Shown: piece by piece, positions 7,160-15,353 of the stretch
Layout of the letters: every line of letters starts with the position of its first letter
How positions within the stretch are numbered: position 1 is the first letter of the stretch
Source: Elusimicrobia bacterium RIFCSPLOWO2_12_FULL_59_9
Lineage (GTDB): Bacteria > Elusimicrobiota > Elusimicrobia > O2-12-FULL-59-9
DNA length: 16,868 nucleotides
Reading direction: 5' to 3'
Assembly: GCA_001800185.1 (NCBI GenBank)
Contig: MGUX01000079.1
Span: 1 to 16,868, forward strand
Made by a program: the position numbers and the translations under genes
Notes under the pieces: generated by a model
Database searches by the model: none
What the model saw: only the letters and a program-made list of their open reading frames with translations
Told to the model about the DNA's origin: nothing

Positions 7160-9463
7160 ATGGACCAAGCAACTCACAATAAGATCGTCTCCTTCATCTG
7201 GGGCATCGCGGACGATGTGCTGCGCGACCTCTTCAAGCGCGGCAAGTACCCGGACGTGATCCTGCCGATGTGCGTCATCCGGCGCATGGATGCGGTGCTG
7301 GAACCCACCAAGCGGGCGGTGCTCGACACCAAGAAGATGCTAGATGACGCGGGCATCACCGAGCAACGCGCCGCCCTCGCCGCCGCGGCGGGGCAGGCCT
7401 TCTATAACACCTCGCGCTTCACCCTGCGCGATCTGAAGTCGCGCGGCAGCCAGCAGCAGTTGCTCGCCGACTTCGAGGACTACCTCAACGGCTTCTCGCC
7501 CAACGTCCAGGACATCCTCGATAATTTCAAGTTCCGCAACCAGCTTTCGACGCTCTCCAAGGCCGACGCGATAGGCACTCTGATCAATAAGTTCCTCGAC
7601 CCCGAGATCGACCTCTCTCCGGCCGGCATCGACAACCATGCGATGGGCACGGAATTCGAGGAGCTGGTCCGCAAGTTCAATGAGGAGAACAACGAGGAGG
7701 CGGGCGAGCACTGGACGCCGCGCGACGCCGTGCGTCTCATGGCGAACCTCGTATTCCTGCCGATCGAGGGCCAACTCAAGTCCGGTTCCTATCTGCTCTA
7801 CGACTGCGCCTGCGGTACCGGCGGCATGCTCACCGTGGCGGAGGAAACGCTCACAAGAATCGCCGCGAAACGCAAGCAGCAAATCGCGAGCCACCTCTAC
7901 GGCCAAGAGATCAACCCCGAGACATACGCCGTCTGCAAGGCGGACATGCTGCTCAAAGGCGAAGGCGAGAGCGCCGACCACATCGTCGGCGGCGCGGAAT
8001 GGTCCACGCTCTCGCACGACGCCTTCCCGGCGCAGGAGTTCGACTTCATGCTCGCCAACCCGCCTTACGGGAAGAGTTGGAAGAAGGACCTCGAGGCGAT
8101 GGGCGGCAAGGACGGCATGCGCGACCCGCGCTTCAAAGTGATGCACGCGGGCGAGGAGGTCTCGCTCGTCACCCGCTCAAGCGACGGCCAGATGCTCTTC
8201 CTCGCCAACATGGCGTCGAAGATGAACGGCAGCTCGGCGCTCGGCAGCCGCATCGCCGAAGTCCACAACGGCTCCTCGCTCTTCACCGGCGACGCCGGCC
8301 AGGGCGAGAGCAATATCCGCCGCTGGCTCATCGAAAACGACTGGCTTGAAGCCATCGTCGCGCTGCCGCTCAACCTTTTCTACAACACCGGCATCGCCAC
8401 CTACATCTGGGTGCTGTCGAATAAGAAGCCCGCGCACCGCAAGGGCAAGATGCAGCTCATTGACGCGAGCCAATGGTTCAAGCCGTTGCGCAAGAACCTC
8501 GGCAAGAAGAACTGCGAGCTCTCGCCCGAGGACATCGAGCGCATCAGCCGCGCCTTCCTCGACTTCAAGGAAACACCCGAGTCAAAAATATTCTCCAACC
8601 AAGCCTTTGGCTACTGGAAGGTGACGGTCGAGCGCCCGCTGCGCCTGCACAGCCGGCTCTCACTCAAGGCGATTCAGACGCTGCGCTTCGCCTCCGGAGA
8701 TGAAGACCTCCGCGCCGCGCTCTACGAGGAGTTCGGCGACGACCTCTTCACGAAGTTCGCCAAGATTTCATCCGCGCTGGAGAAGCGCCTCGCCGACTGG
8801 GACGGCGACGATGAGGATGGCGACGACGAAGAGGGCGGCGGCGCCAAGAAGGGCCTGCCCGAGAAGAAGAAAAAGAAGCTGCTCGATCCCAAGACCTGGG
8901 AGCGCGATAACCGCCTCGTCGAAGCGGCCACAGCGTTGCGCGCGGCATTGGGCGATAAGCTCTTCGAGGACCACAACATCTTCCGCGACCGCGTTGATGC
9001 CGCGGCCAAAAAGGCGGGCTTAAAACTCTCCGCCGCCGACCTGAAGCAGATACTCAAAGCCGTGAGCTGGCGCGTCGAGACCGCGCCGCCGGTCATCGCC
9101 AAGGCGCACAAGCCCGGCAAGGGCAAGGCCGATCCGTTGCGCGGCCTGTTCCAGGCGACGGTGGAGGGCAAGCCCGCGATAGTCGAGTATGAGCCCGACT
9201 CCGACCTGCGCGACACCGAACAGGTGCCGCTGTTGGAAGAAGGCGGCATCGAGGCCTTCATCCGCCGCGAGGTGCTGCCCTACACGCCCGACGCCTGGAT
9301 CAAGGAAGACTCAACCAAGATTGGCTACGAGGTGAGCTTCACCCGTCACTTCTACAAGCCCCAACCTCTTCGCACGCTGGATGAGATCAGCAAGGACATC
9401 CTCGCCATCGAGCAGGAAGCCGAGGGGCTGCTGGATGGGCTGATCAAGGGGGGTAGAGCATGA
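7160..9463 (+). CDS. hsdM: Type I restriction-modification DNA methyltransferase subunit (HsdM)
   Basis: This 767-residue adenine-N6 methyltransferase pairs with HsdS to methylate the recognition site and with HsdR to form the restriction complex. The N-terminal helical HsdM_N region covers about 5-130. The methyltransferase domain has motif I DCACGTGG (215-222), which binds S-adenosylmethionine, and catalytic motif IV NPPY (300-303). HWTPRDAVRLMANL (near 183) is the usual family lead-in. A low-complexity acidic-then-lysine linker (about 546-575) separates a C-terminal region (about 580-767), which makes the protein longer than the roughly 500-residue classical HsdM. Its stop overlaps the next ATG (ATGA), showing translational coupling. 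No frameshift or missing motif was seen, so it is probably active. Confidence 0.95.
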   Translation: MDQATHNKIVSFIWGIADDVLRDLFKRGKYPDVILPMCVIRRMDAVLEPTKRAVLDTKKMLDDAGITEQRAALAAAAGQAFYNTSRFTLRDLKSRGSQQQLLADFEDYLNGFSPNVQDILDNFKFRNQLSTLSKADAIGTLINKFLDPEIDLSPAGIDNHAMGTEFEELVRKFNEENNEEAGEHWTPRDAVRLMANLVFLPIEGQLKSGSYLLYDCACGTGGMLTVAEETLTRIAAKRKQQIASHLYGQEINPETYAVCKADMLLKGEGESADHIVGGAEWSTLSHDAFPAQEFDFMLANPPYGKSWKKDLEAMGGKDGMRDPRFKVMHAGEEVSLVTRSSDGQMLFLANMASKMNGSSALGSRIAEVHNGSSLFTGDAGQGESNIRRWLIENDWLEAIVALPLNLFYNTGIATYIWVLSNKKPAHRKGKMQLIDASQWFKPLRKNLGKKNCELSPEDIERISRAFLDFKETPESKIFSNQAFGYWKVTVERPLRLHSRLSLKAIQTLRFASGDEDLRAALYEEFGDDLFTKFAKISSALEKRLADWDGDDEDGDDEEGGGAKKGLPEKKKKKLLDPKTWERDNRLVEAATALRAALGDKLFEDHNIFRDRVDAAAKKAGLKLSAADLKQILKAVSWRVETAPPVIAKAHKPGKGKADPLRGLFQATVEGKPAIVEYEPDSDLRDTEQVPLLEEGGIEAFIRREVLPYTPDAWIKEDSTKIGYEVSFTRHFYKPQPLRTLDEISKDILAIEQEAEGLLDGLIKGGRA

Positions 9464-10565
9464 AGGCGAAGAAGCCCGCCCCGGCTGCCGGCACTTCCCT
9501 CGTGAAGGGTGCGCCCGCCGCGCCGAACGAAACTTCCTTCGCGGAAGTTGTCAACCTTATCGCGCAAGCCCGCAAGCGTGCCTATCAGGCGGTCAATACC
9601 GAACTCGTCAGCCTGTATTGGAAAGTCGGCGGGTACATCAACCGCAAACTCGAAACCGCCGAATGGGGAGACGGTGTTGTGGACCAGTTGGCGATGCATC
9701 TCGCACGCACCATCCCCAGCCTTCGGGGCTTCACCCGCAGCAATCTATTCCGCATGCGTCAATTCCACAAGATCTATGCCGGGGACAAGAAAGTGCCGCC
9801 ACTGGTGGCACAATTACCGTGGACCCTCCACCTCATCCTCATGGGACAGTGCAAGCGTCCGGAGGATCGGGAGTTCTACCTGCGGCTGGCGATTCGCGAG
9901 CGCTGGGGAAAACGCGAGCTGGAGCGCCAGCTCCGGGCCGCTCTGTTCGAGCGCGCCGTCCTCAGCCCGCCAAAAGTCGCACGCTGGTGCGACAAATTCA
10001 TCCGGCGGCAGCCGACATTTTCAAGGACTCTTATGTCGTCGAGTTTTTGGACCTCCCTGCTGACCACTCCGAGGCAGACCTGCATCGCGGCCTGGTTCAC
10101 CGGCTTAAGGATTTTCTCATCGAGCTCGGCCGGGACTTTTGTTTTGTCGGTTCCGAGTACCCCGTGCAGGTCGGCGGACGGGACTTCGCGCTCGACCTTT
10201 TATTCTTCCACCGTGGGCTCAACTGTCTGGTCGCCATCGAGCTGAAAGTGGATCGCTTCGAGCCCGAGCATTTAGGAAAGCTCAATTTCTACCTTGAAGC
10301 CCTGGACAGGGACGTGCGCAAGCCGCACGAGCACCCGGCGATCGGGGTTCTGTTGTGCGCTTCGAAGGATCGCGAGGTGGTGGAATACGCCCTGAGCCGA
10401 AGCCTTTCCCCTGCATTAATCGCGGAATACCAAACGCAGTTGCCGGAGAAAAAACTGCTTCAGGCCAAACTCCACGAATTCTACCAGCACGCTCTCACCG
10501 GCCAGGCGAAGGCGAGCCCGGCGCCGGCCGCAACATCCAGAAAGCGGAAAAGGGGCCGCCCATGA
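9460..10565 (+). pseudogene. DUF1016 (YhcG-type) PD-(D/E)XK nuclease gene split by a -1 frameshift
   Basis: The start (9460) gives a DUF1016 N-terminal domain up to ALFERAVLSPPK. The frame then changes: a second frame continues the family with VRQIHPAAADIFKDSYVVEF, then LDLLFFHRGLNCLVAIELK and PEHLGKLNFYLEALDRDVRK. The switch falls at AAAA (9972-9975); re-reading one A gives SPPK-SRTLVRQIHP and a protein of about 368 residues, normal for the family. The nuclease residues Asp (codon 10194), Glu (10239) and Lys (10245) are in the second frame, so an unshifted product lacks the catalytic domain and ends at 10245. DUF1016 proteins often accompany type I restriction genes, but their role is not settled. 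The gene overlaps hsdM and hsdS by 4 bases on each side. A sequencing error or programmed slippage would give an intact gene instead. Confidence 0.85.
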
Positions 10566-11938
10566 TCGCCGACCTCAAGCCGTATCCAAAGTACAAGGAG
10601 TCGGGACTGCCTTGGCTCGGAAAGGTGCCGGAGCATTGGGCAATCAACCGCACGAAGTCATCTGTTGCAAATATTGTCGAACAGACCACGCAAATCAACT
10701 CTGGTGACGTGTATGTCGCGCTTGAGAATATCGAAAGCTGGACAGGCCGTGTGCGACCGCAGCAAGGAGTGAATCTCTTTACTGGTCAGGTGAAGCGGTT
10801 TTGTTCAGAAGATGTGCTTTTTGGCAAGTTGCGGCCATACCTGGCGAAGGTCGCTCGCCTACAAAGCAACGGCGTATGTGTCGGCGAACTTTTTGTCTTA
10901 CGACCTCGTGACGCTTCGATCCGCTCGAACTTTCTTGAGCTACAGTTGAGAGCAAAGCACACGATTGACGTAGTCAGTAGTTCGACATTCGGTGCAAAAA
11001 TGCCTCGCGCTGATTGGCAGTTTTTGGGCAATCTGCCCCTGGTTTTCCCCTCACCCGGCGAGCAGGCAGCGATTGTGCGGTTTCTGGACTGGGCAAACGG
11101 ACGGCTGGAGCGCGCAATCCGGGCTAAGCGGAAGGTGATAGCGCTCCTCACGGAACAGAAGCAAGCCATCATCCACCGCGCCGTCACCCGCGGCCTCGAC
11201 CCATCCATCCCCCTCAAACCCTCCGGCATTCCCTGGCTCGGCGACATTCCGCAGCATTGGGAGGCGCTGCGTGCGAAATACCTATATCGCGAAGTGGATG
11301 AGCGCTCCATTGATGGTAGCGAAGAACTACTGTCTGTTTCTCACCTTACTGGCGTTACCCCGCGCAGCCAAAAGAATATAACGATGTTCAAGGCCGCGTC
11401 ATATGTAGGCCACAGGCTCTGCCGGCCGGGAGACCTCGTGGTTAACACAATGTGGGCGTGGATGGGCGCGCTTGGCGTCTCTGCTCACGCGGGAATCATC
11501 AGCCCCGCTTACGCTGTCTACCGGCCACTTCGACCCGAGTGCATCGTTGCTATCTATATGGATGGCTTGCTCCGTAGCATGCCGTATGTCTCTAACATTA
11601 TTTGCCGTTCAACGGGACTGCGGGCGTCGCGCCTCCGCTTGTATCCCGAAGAGTTCTTCCGGCTTCCGGTCATCCAACCGCCAGCTAATGAGCAGCAACA
11701 AATCGTCCAGGCGATTCAAGGAGAAACTGCCAACCTAAAGACCTCCATTTCCCGCCTCGAGCGCGAGATCGAGCTTCTCCTTGAATACCGCACCCGCCTT
11801 GTCGCCGACGTGGTGACCGGTAAGCTCGATGTGCGCGAGGCGGCGGCGCGTCTGCCCGAAGATGCTTCACCGAAAGCCCCTATTCCCGCCGAAGATTTAC
11901 TCAGTGAAGCTGAACCTGAACCCGAGGCCGTCGAATGA
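10562..11938 (+). CDS. hsdS: Type I restriction-modification specificity subunit (HsdS)
   Basis: The start at 10562 overlaps the previous stop (ATGA) and gives a 458-residue protein of normal length. Two target-recognition halves begin with the repeated motif SGLPWLGKVPEHW (from residue 14) and SGIPWLGDIPQHW (from 221). Helical spacers follow each half: FLDWANGRLERAIRAKRKV onward (about 174-213), and a C-terminal coiled coil from about 377 ending in VADVVTGKLDVREAAARLPE. Each half reads one part of a bipartite site, and the spacers set the gap and dock two HsdM copies. The recognition sequence cannot be predicted by eye. The variable parts (about 10640-11050 and 11280-11640) are less GC-rich than the spacers, as expected if these domains are exchanged. 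The stop overlaps a further ATG. Confidence 0.95.
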   Translation: MIADLKPYPKYKESGLPWLGKVPEHWAINRTKSSVANIVEQTTQINSGDVYVALENIESWTGRVRPQQGVNLFTGQVKRFCSEDVLFGKLRPYLAKVARLQSNGVCVGELFVLRPRDASIRSNFLELQLRAKHTIDVVSSSTFGAKMPRADWQFLGNLPLVFPSPGEQAAIVRFLDWANGRLERAIRAKRKVIALLTEQKQAIIHRAVTRGLDPSIPLKPSGIPWLGDIPQHWEALRAKYLYREVDERSIDGSEELLSVSHLTGVTPRSQKNITMFKAASYVGHRLCRPGDLVVNTMWAWMGALGVSAHAGIISPAYAVYRPLRPECIVAIYMDGLLRSMPYVSNIICRSTGLRASRLRLYPEEFFRLPVIQPPANEQQQIVQAIQGETANLKTSISRLEREIELLLEYRTRLVADVVTGKLDVREAAARLPEDASPKAPIPAEDLLSEAEPEPEAVE

Positions 11939-12027
11939 ACACGCAGGAACTTGGCGCCCTTTTGGACCGCCTCCGCCGCGAACCGCACGAAACGGAGTGG
12001 CATACCGCGAAAAAGCCCACCATTTAA
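11935..12027 (+). pseudogene. 30-codon remnant of an AlbA_2 (Schlafen-like, AAA_4) ATP-binding regulator gene
   Basis: An ATG overlapping the hsdS stop (ATGA) opens a 30-residue frame, MNTQELGALLDRLRREPHE followed by TEWHTAKKPTI and TAA. The beginning resembles the first residues of AlbA_2-type ATP-binding proteins, which typically run LL..LR..P.ETEW.EFK. Such genes are common inside type I restriction operons. Here the similarity stops just after ETEW, and nothing downstream continues the family. The coupled start suggests a full gene once stood between hsdS and hsdR and was mostly deleted. With only about 22 informative residues, the family assignment is moderate. Confidence 0.55.
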
Positions 12028-12178
12028 CAAATGAAAACCATGGTTAAAACAGATCGGTTCCAGGACAGAAGCGGATAAGTGTTTGCAGAATAATGGTTTT
12101 TTTATTGTTTAGATTGCGCCGTTTTCCGCGGCTTAACAAAAGCCCAAACATAAGCCTAGACACCAGGGAAGGGTATTT
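12028..12178. other. AT-rich gap between the remnant and hsdR
   Basis: These 151 bases contain a 10-base palindrome (AACCATGGTT, 12036-12045) and a T7 run near 12095 without a good stem before it. I see no convincing promoter, although AATAAT near 12090 could act as a weak -10. The composition differs sharply from the GC-rich genes on both sides. It is most simply the scar left by loss of the upstream gene. Confidence 0.4.
12166..12173 (+). promoter_or_regulatory. Ribosome-binding site for hsdR
   Basis: GGGAAGGG lies 5 bases before the ATG at 12179. hsdR therefore has its own translation signal, unlike hsdS, which is coupled to the gene before it. Confidence 0.55.
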
Positions 12179-15100
12179 ATGACCACCGACACGAGCGAAA
12201 AAGGCCTCGAAACGCTCATCATGCGCCACATGACCGGCACGGACGGCCTCGCCGTCCCGCCGGGCGTCGTGGCCGAGCCACCTCCCCCACCCTACGGCGG
12301 CATTGCTTACATCGCTGGCAGCGCCAAGGACTACGACCGCGCCAATGCGCTTGATGTGCCGCAGCTCTTTGCCTTCCTGGGCGCCACCCAGCCCGCAGCT
12401 TTCAAGAAGCTGGCGCTGGCCAACGCCAGCGACCCCAAGGATATCAACCGCCTCAAATTCCTCGCCCGCCTCTCCTCGGAAATCGGCAAGCGCGGCGTCA
12501 TCGACGTGTTGCGCAAAGGCGTGGACCACGGGCCGGTGCACTACGATCTCTTTTACGGCACGCCCTCGGAGGGCAACGCCAAGGCGGCGGCACTGCACGC
12601 CCAGAACCGCTTTACAATCACGCGCCAGCTCGCCTACAGCGCCGACGAGACCCGCCGCGCGCTTGATCTATGCCTTTTCATCAACGGCCTGCCTATCGCC
12701 ACATTCGAGCTCAAAAATAGCCTTACCAAGCAAACGGTGGAGGACGCGGTGGAGCAGTACCGCCGTGACCGCGACCCTCGCGAGCGGCTCTTTGAGTTCG
12801 GCCGCTGCGTTGTGCACTTTGCGGTGGACGACAGCGAGGTGCGCATGTGCGCCGAGCTCAAGGGCAAGGGCTCGTGGTTCCTGCCCTTCAACAAGGGCTG
12901 CAACGACGGCGCCGGCAACCCGCCCAATCCGGATGGCCTTAAGACCGATTACCTCTGGAAGGAAGTGCTCACTCCGGCAGGGCTGACCGATATCCTCGAA
13001 AACTACGCCCAGATCGTCGAAGAGAAGAACTCCAAGACGGGCAAGAAAAAACGGAAGCAGGTCTTCCCGCGCTACCACCAACTCGGTGTGGTGCGCAAGG
13101 CCCTCGCGGATGTGCGCGCCCACGGCGAGGGAAAGCGATATCTTGTCCAACACTCGGCCGGCAGCGGCAAGTCGAACTCCATCGCTTGGCTTTCGCACCA
13201 ACTCATCGGCGTCAAGCGCAACGGCAAGGAGACCTTTGACTCGGTGGTCGTGGTAACCGACCGGCGCATCCTCGACGACCAGATACAGCGGACCATCAAG
13301 CAGTTCATGCAGGTAGGCGCGACGGTGGGCCACGCCGAAGACTCGGGCGACCTGCGCAAGTTCATCGCGCAAGGCAAGAAGGTCATCGTCTCGACGGTGC
13401 AAAAATTTTCCCATATCCTGGATGAGATCGCCGCCGAGGGCGGCAAGACCTTCGCCATCGTGATCGACGAGGCGCACTCAAGCCAGGGCGGCAAGACCTC
13501 GGCGGCAATGAGCAAAGCGCTGGGTTCCGAAGCCGGGACGAAGGACGAGGAGACCGACCCCGAAGACACGGTAAATGACGCTCTCGAAAAGCGAATGGCG
13601 GCGCGCAAGATGCTGACCAACGCCAGTTACTTCGCCTTTACGGCCACGCCCAAGAATAAGACGCTGGAGATGTTCGGCGAGGCTCTGCCGCCCGATGCCG
13701 AGGGCAAGATCAAACACCGGCCCTTCCACACCTACACGATGAAGCAGGCGATTGAGGAGCGTTTCATTGTCGATGTGCTCAGGCACTACACGCCGGTCAA
13801 CAGCTACTACAAGCTGGTCAAGAAGATCGAGGGCGACCCGGAGTTCTACACCAAGAAGGCGAAGAAGAAACTGCGCCGCTATGTCGAGAGCCACGATTGC
13901 GCGATCCGGCTCAAGGCCGAGATCATGGTCGACCACTTCCACGATGATGTGCTCGCGGCAGGGAAGATCGGCGGGCAAGCCCGGGCGATGGTGGTGACCA
14001 GCGGCATCGAACGCGCGATCCAGTATTTTCATGCGGTTAAGGCGTATCTGCAGGAACGCAAGAGTCCTTATCAGGCCATCGTTGCCTTCTCGGGCGATCA
14101 CGATTACGGCGGAGCCAAGGTCAGCGAGATGTCGCTCAATGGTTTTTCGAGCAGAGACATTGCCGAGAAGATCCAGAGCGACCCGTACCGCTTCCTGATT
14201 TGCGCCGACAAGTTCCAAACCGGCTACGACGAGCCGCTCCTGCACACAATGTACGTGGACAAGCCGCTCTCGGGAGTCAAGGCGGTGCAGACGCTCTCGC
14301 GGCTCAACCGCGCCCACCCGCAGAAGCATGACTGCTTCGTGCTCGACTTCCAGAACAACAGCGAGGCGATCACTTTCGCCTTCCAGGACTACTACCGGAC
14401 GACTCTGCTCAGCGAGGAGACCGACCCCAACAAGCTCCATGACTTGAAGGCGGCTCTGGACAACGCGCAGGTCTATTCACCCGAGCAGGTGCGGCAAGTC
14501 GTCGACCTATTCCTCGGGGGCGCGGACCGGGACCGGCTTGACCCGATCCTCGATGTCTGCGTGGCGGTCTACACCGGCACGCTCGACGAAGACCAGCAGG
14601 TGGACTTTAAGGGCAAGGCCAAGGCCTTCACGCGCACCTATGACTTTCTCGCCTCGGTGATGCCCTACACTAAACCCGAGTGGGAGAAGCTCTCGATCCT
14701 GCTTAACCTGCTCACGCCCAAGCTGCCCGCGCCGAAGGAAGAGGACCTCGCCAGGGGCATCCTGGAAGCCATCGACATGGACAGCTACCGCGTCGAGAAG
14801 AAGGCCGTCCTGAAGATCGCGCTGGAGGATGCAGATGCGCAGATCGAACCTGTACCGACAGATGCGGGAGGCCGCAAACCGGAACCCGAGCTCGACCATC
14901 TGAGCAACATCCTCAAAGCCTTCAACGAAAATTTCGGCACGCTCTTCACTGACGCCGACCGGGTTGTCAAACGCATCCGCGACGACATCGCCCCGAAAGT
15001 CGCCGCCGACGCAGCCTACAAAAATGCGAAGGAGAACACCCCCCACACCGCGCGCATGGCCCACGATCAGGCGCTGGGCAAGGTGATGCAGCACTTGCTC

Positions 15101-15196
15101 AAGGATGACACGGAGGTCTATAAGCAGTTCGTCGAGAACGAGTCGTTCCGTCGCTTTCTTGGCGACATGGTGTATGTGCTCACGAGCCAATTATGA
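12179..15196 (+). CDS. hsdR: Type I restriction endonuclease motor subunit (HsdR)
   Basis: The 1005-residue protein is the ATP-driven translocase and nuclease of the type I complex. The N-terminal nuclease has Asp163, Glu177 and Lys179 (LFINGLPIATFELKN); the 14-residue Asp-Glu distance matches EcoR124I (D151, E165, K167). The helicase core shows Walker A AGSGKS (327-332), DEAH (430-433) and TAT (488-490), then the second RecA-like domain with ICADKFQTGYDEP and VQTLSRLNRAHP. The C-terminal helical region (about 760-1005) probably contacts HsdM. All motifs are intact, so with HsdM and HsdS it should cut unmodified DNA far from the recognition site. Unlike the other genes in the cluster it is separated from its neighbour by a gap, after the remnant at 11935-12027. 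Confidence 0.96.
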   Translation: MTTDTSEKGLETLIMRHMTGTDGLAVPPGVVAEPPPPPYGGIAYIAGSAKDYDRANALDVPQLFAFLGATQPAAFKKLALANASDPKDINRLKFLARLSSEIGKRGVIDVLRKGVDHGPVHYDLFYGTPSEGNAKAAALHAQNRFTITRQLAYSADETRRALDLCLFINGLPIATFELKNSLTKQTVEDAVEQYRRDRDPRERLFEFGRCVVHFAVDDSEVRMCAELKGKGSWFLPFNKGCNDGAGNPPNPDGLKTDYLWKEVLTPAGLTDILENYAQIVEEKNSKTGKKKRKQVFPRYHQLGVVRKALADVRAHGEGKRYLVQHSAGSGKSNSIAWLSHQLIGVKRNGKETFDSVVVVTDRRILDDQIQRTIKQFMQVGATVGHAEDSGDLRKFIAQGKKVIVSTVQKFSHILDEIAAEGGKTFAIVIDEAHSSQGGKTSAAMSKALGSEAGTKDEETDPEDTVNDALEKRMAARKMLTNASYFAFTATPKNKTLEMFGEALPPDAEGKIKHRPFHTYTMKQAIEERFIVDVLRHYTPVNSYYKLVKKIEGDPEFYTKKAKKKLRRYVESHDCAIRLKAEIMVDHFHDDVLAAGKIGGQARAMVVTSGIERAIQYFHAVKAYLQERKSPYQAIVAFSGDHDYGGAKVSEMSLNGFSSRDIAEKIQSDPYRFLICADKFQTGYDEPLLHTMYVDKPLSGVKAVQTLSRLNRAHPQKHDCFVLDFQNNSEAITFAFQDYYRTTLLSEETDPNKLHDLKAALDNAQVYSPEQVRQVVDLFLGGADRDRLDPILDVCVAVYTGTLDEDQQVDFKGKAKAFTRTYDFLASVMPYTKPEWEKLSILLNLLTPKLPAPKEEDLARGILEAIDMDSYRVEKKAVLKIALEDADAQIEPVPTDAGGRKPEPELDHLSNILKAFNENFGTLFTDADRVVKRIRDDIAPKVAADAAYKNAKENTPHTARMAHDQALGKVMQHLLKDDTEVYKQFVENESFRRFLGDMVYVLTSQL

Positions 15197-15238
15197 CGGG
15201 CTAGTGACATAGGCTAAAAGCCAGCTGTAACGGACGGT

Positions 15239-15272
15239 GCTAACGCGCCGCCGCTGAACCGGCGCGTTCGGT
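15239..15272. repeat. Inverted repeat E3 after hsdR
   Basis: A 9-base stem (15242-15250 with 15260-15268; AACGCGCCG and CGGCGCGTT) closes a 9-base loop, with CTAACGC at its left end as in E1 and E2. No T-run follows, so it is not a standard intrinsic terminator, though it could stall polymerase or protect the 3' end of the operon mRNA. Confidence 0.5.
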
Positions 15273-15314
15273 CGCTTAGAAGCATGTAGGTGCAGAAGGT
15301 GTAATCTGCGACCG
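15269..15314. repeat. Second inverted repeat in the hsdR-DUF3644 gap
   Basis: CGGTCGC (15269-15275) and GCGACCG (15308-15314) are perfect 7-base arms around 32 bases. They start directly after the preceding hairpin, so the 157-base gap could fold into two stacked hairpins. Function is unknown. Confidence 0.35.
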
Positions 15315-15353
15315 CTATGGGGGCGAAAACCCGCTGGCGACACGAGGAATTTC

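Noticed and set aside
10355..10561. Upstream extension of the hsdS frame
   Set aside because: It covers the end of the DUF1016 gene; the ATG at 10562 gives the normal HsdS start and the ATGA overlap.
13478..14440. Long minus-strand frame opposite hsdR
   Set aside because: hsdR on the other strand carries all helicase motifs here; the reverse frame is a GC-skew artefact.
15242..15268. Intrinsic terminator after hsdR
   Set aside because: The stem is strong but no run of T follows it.
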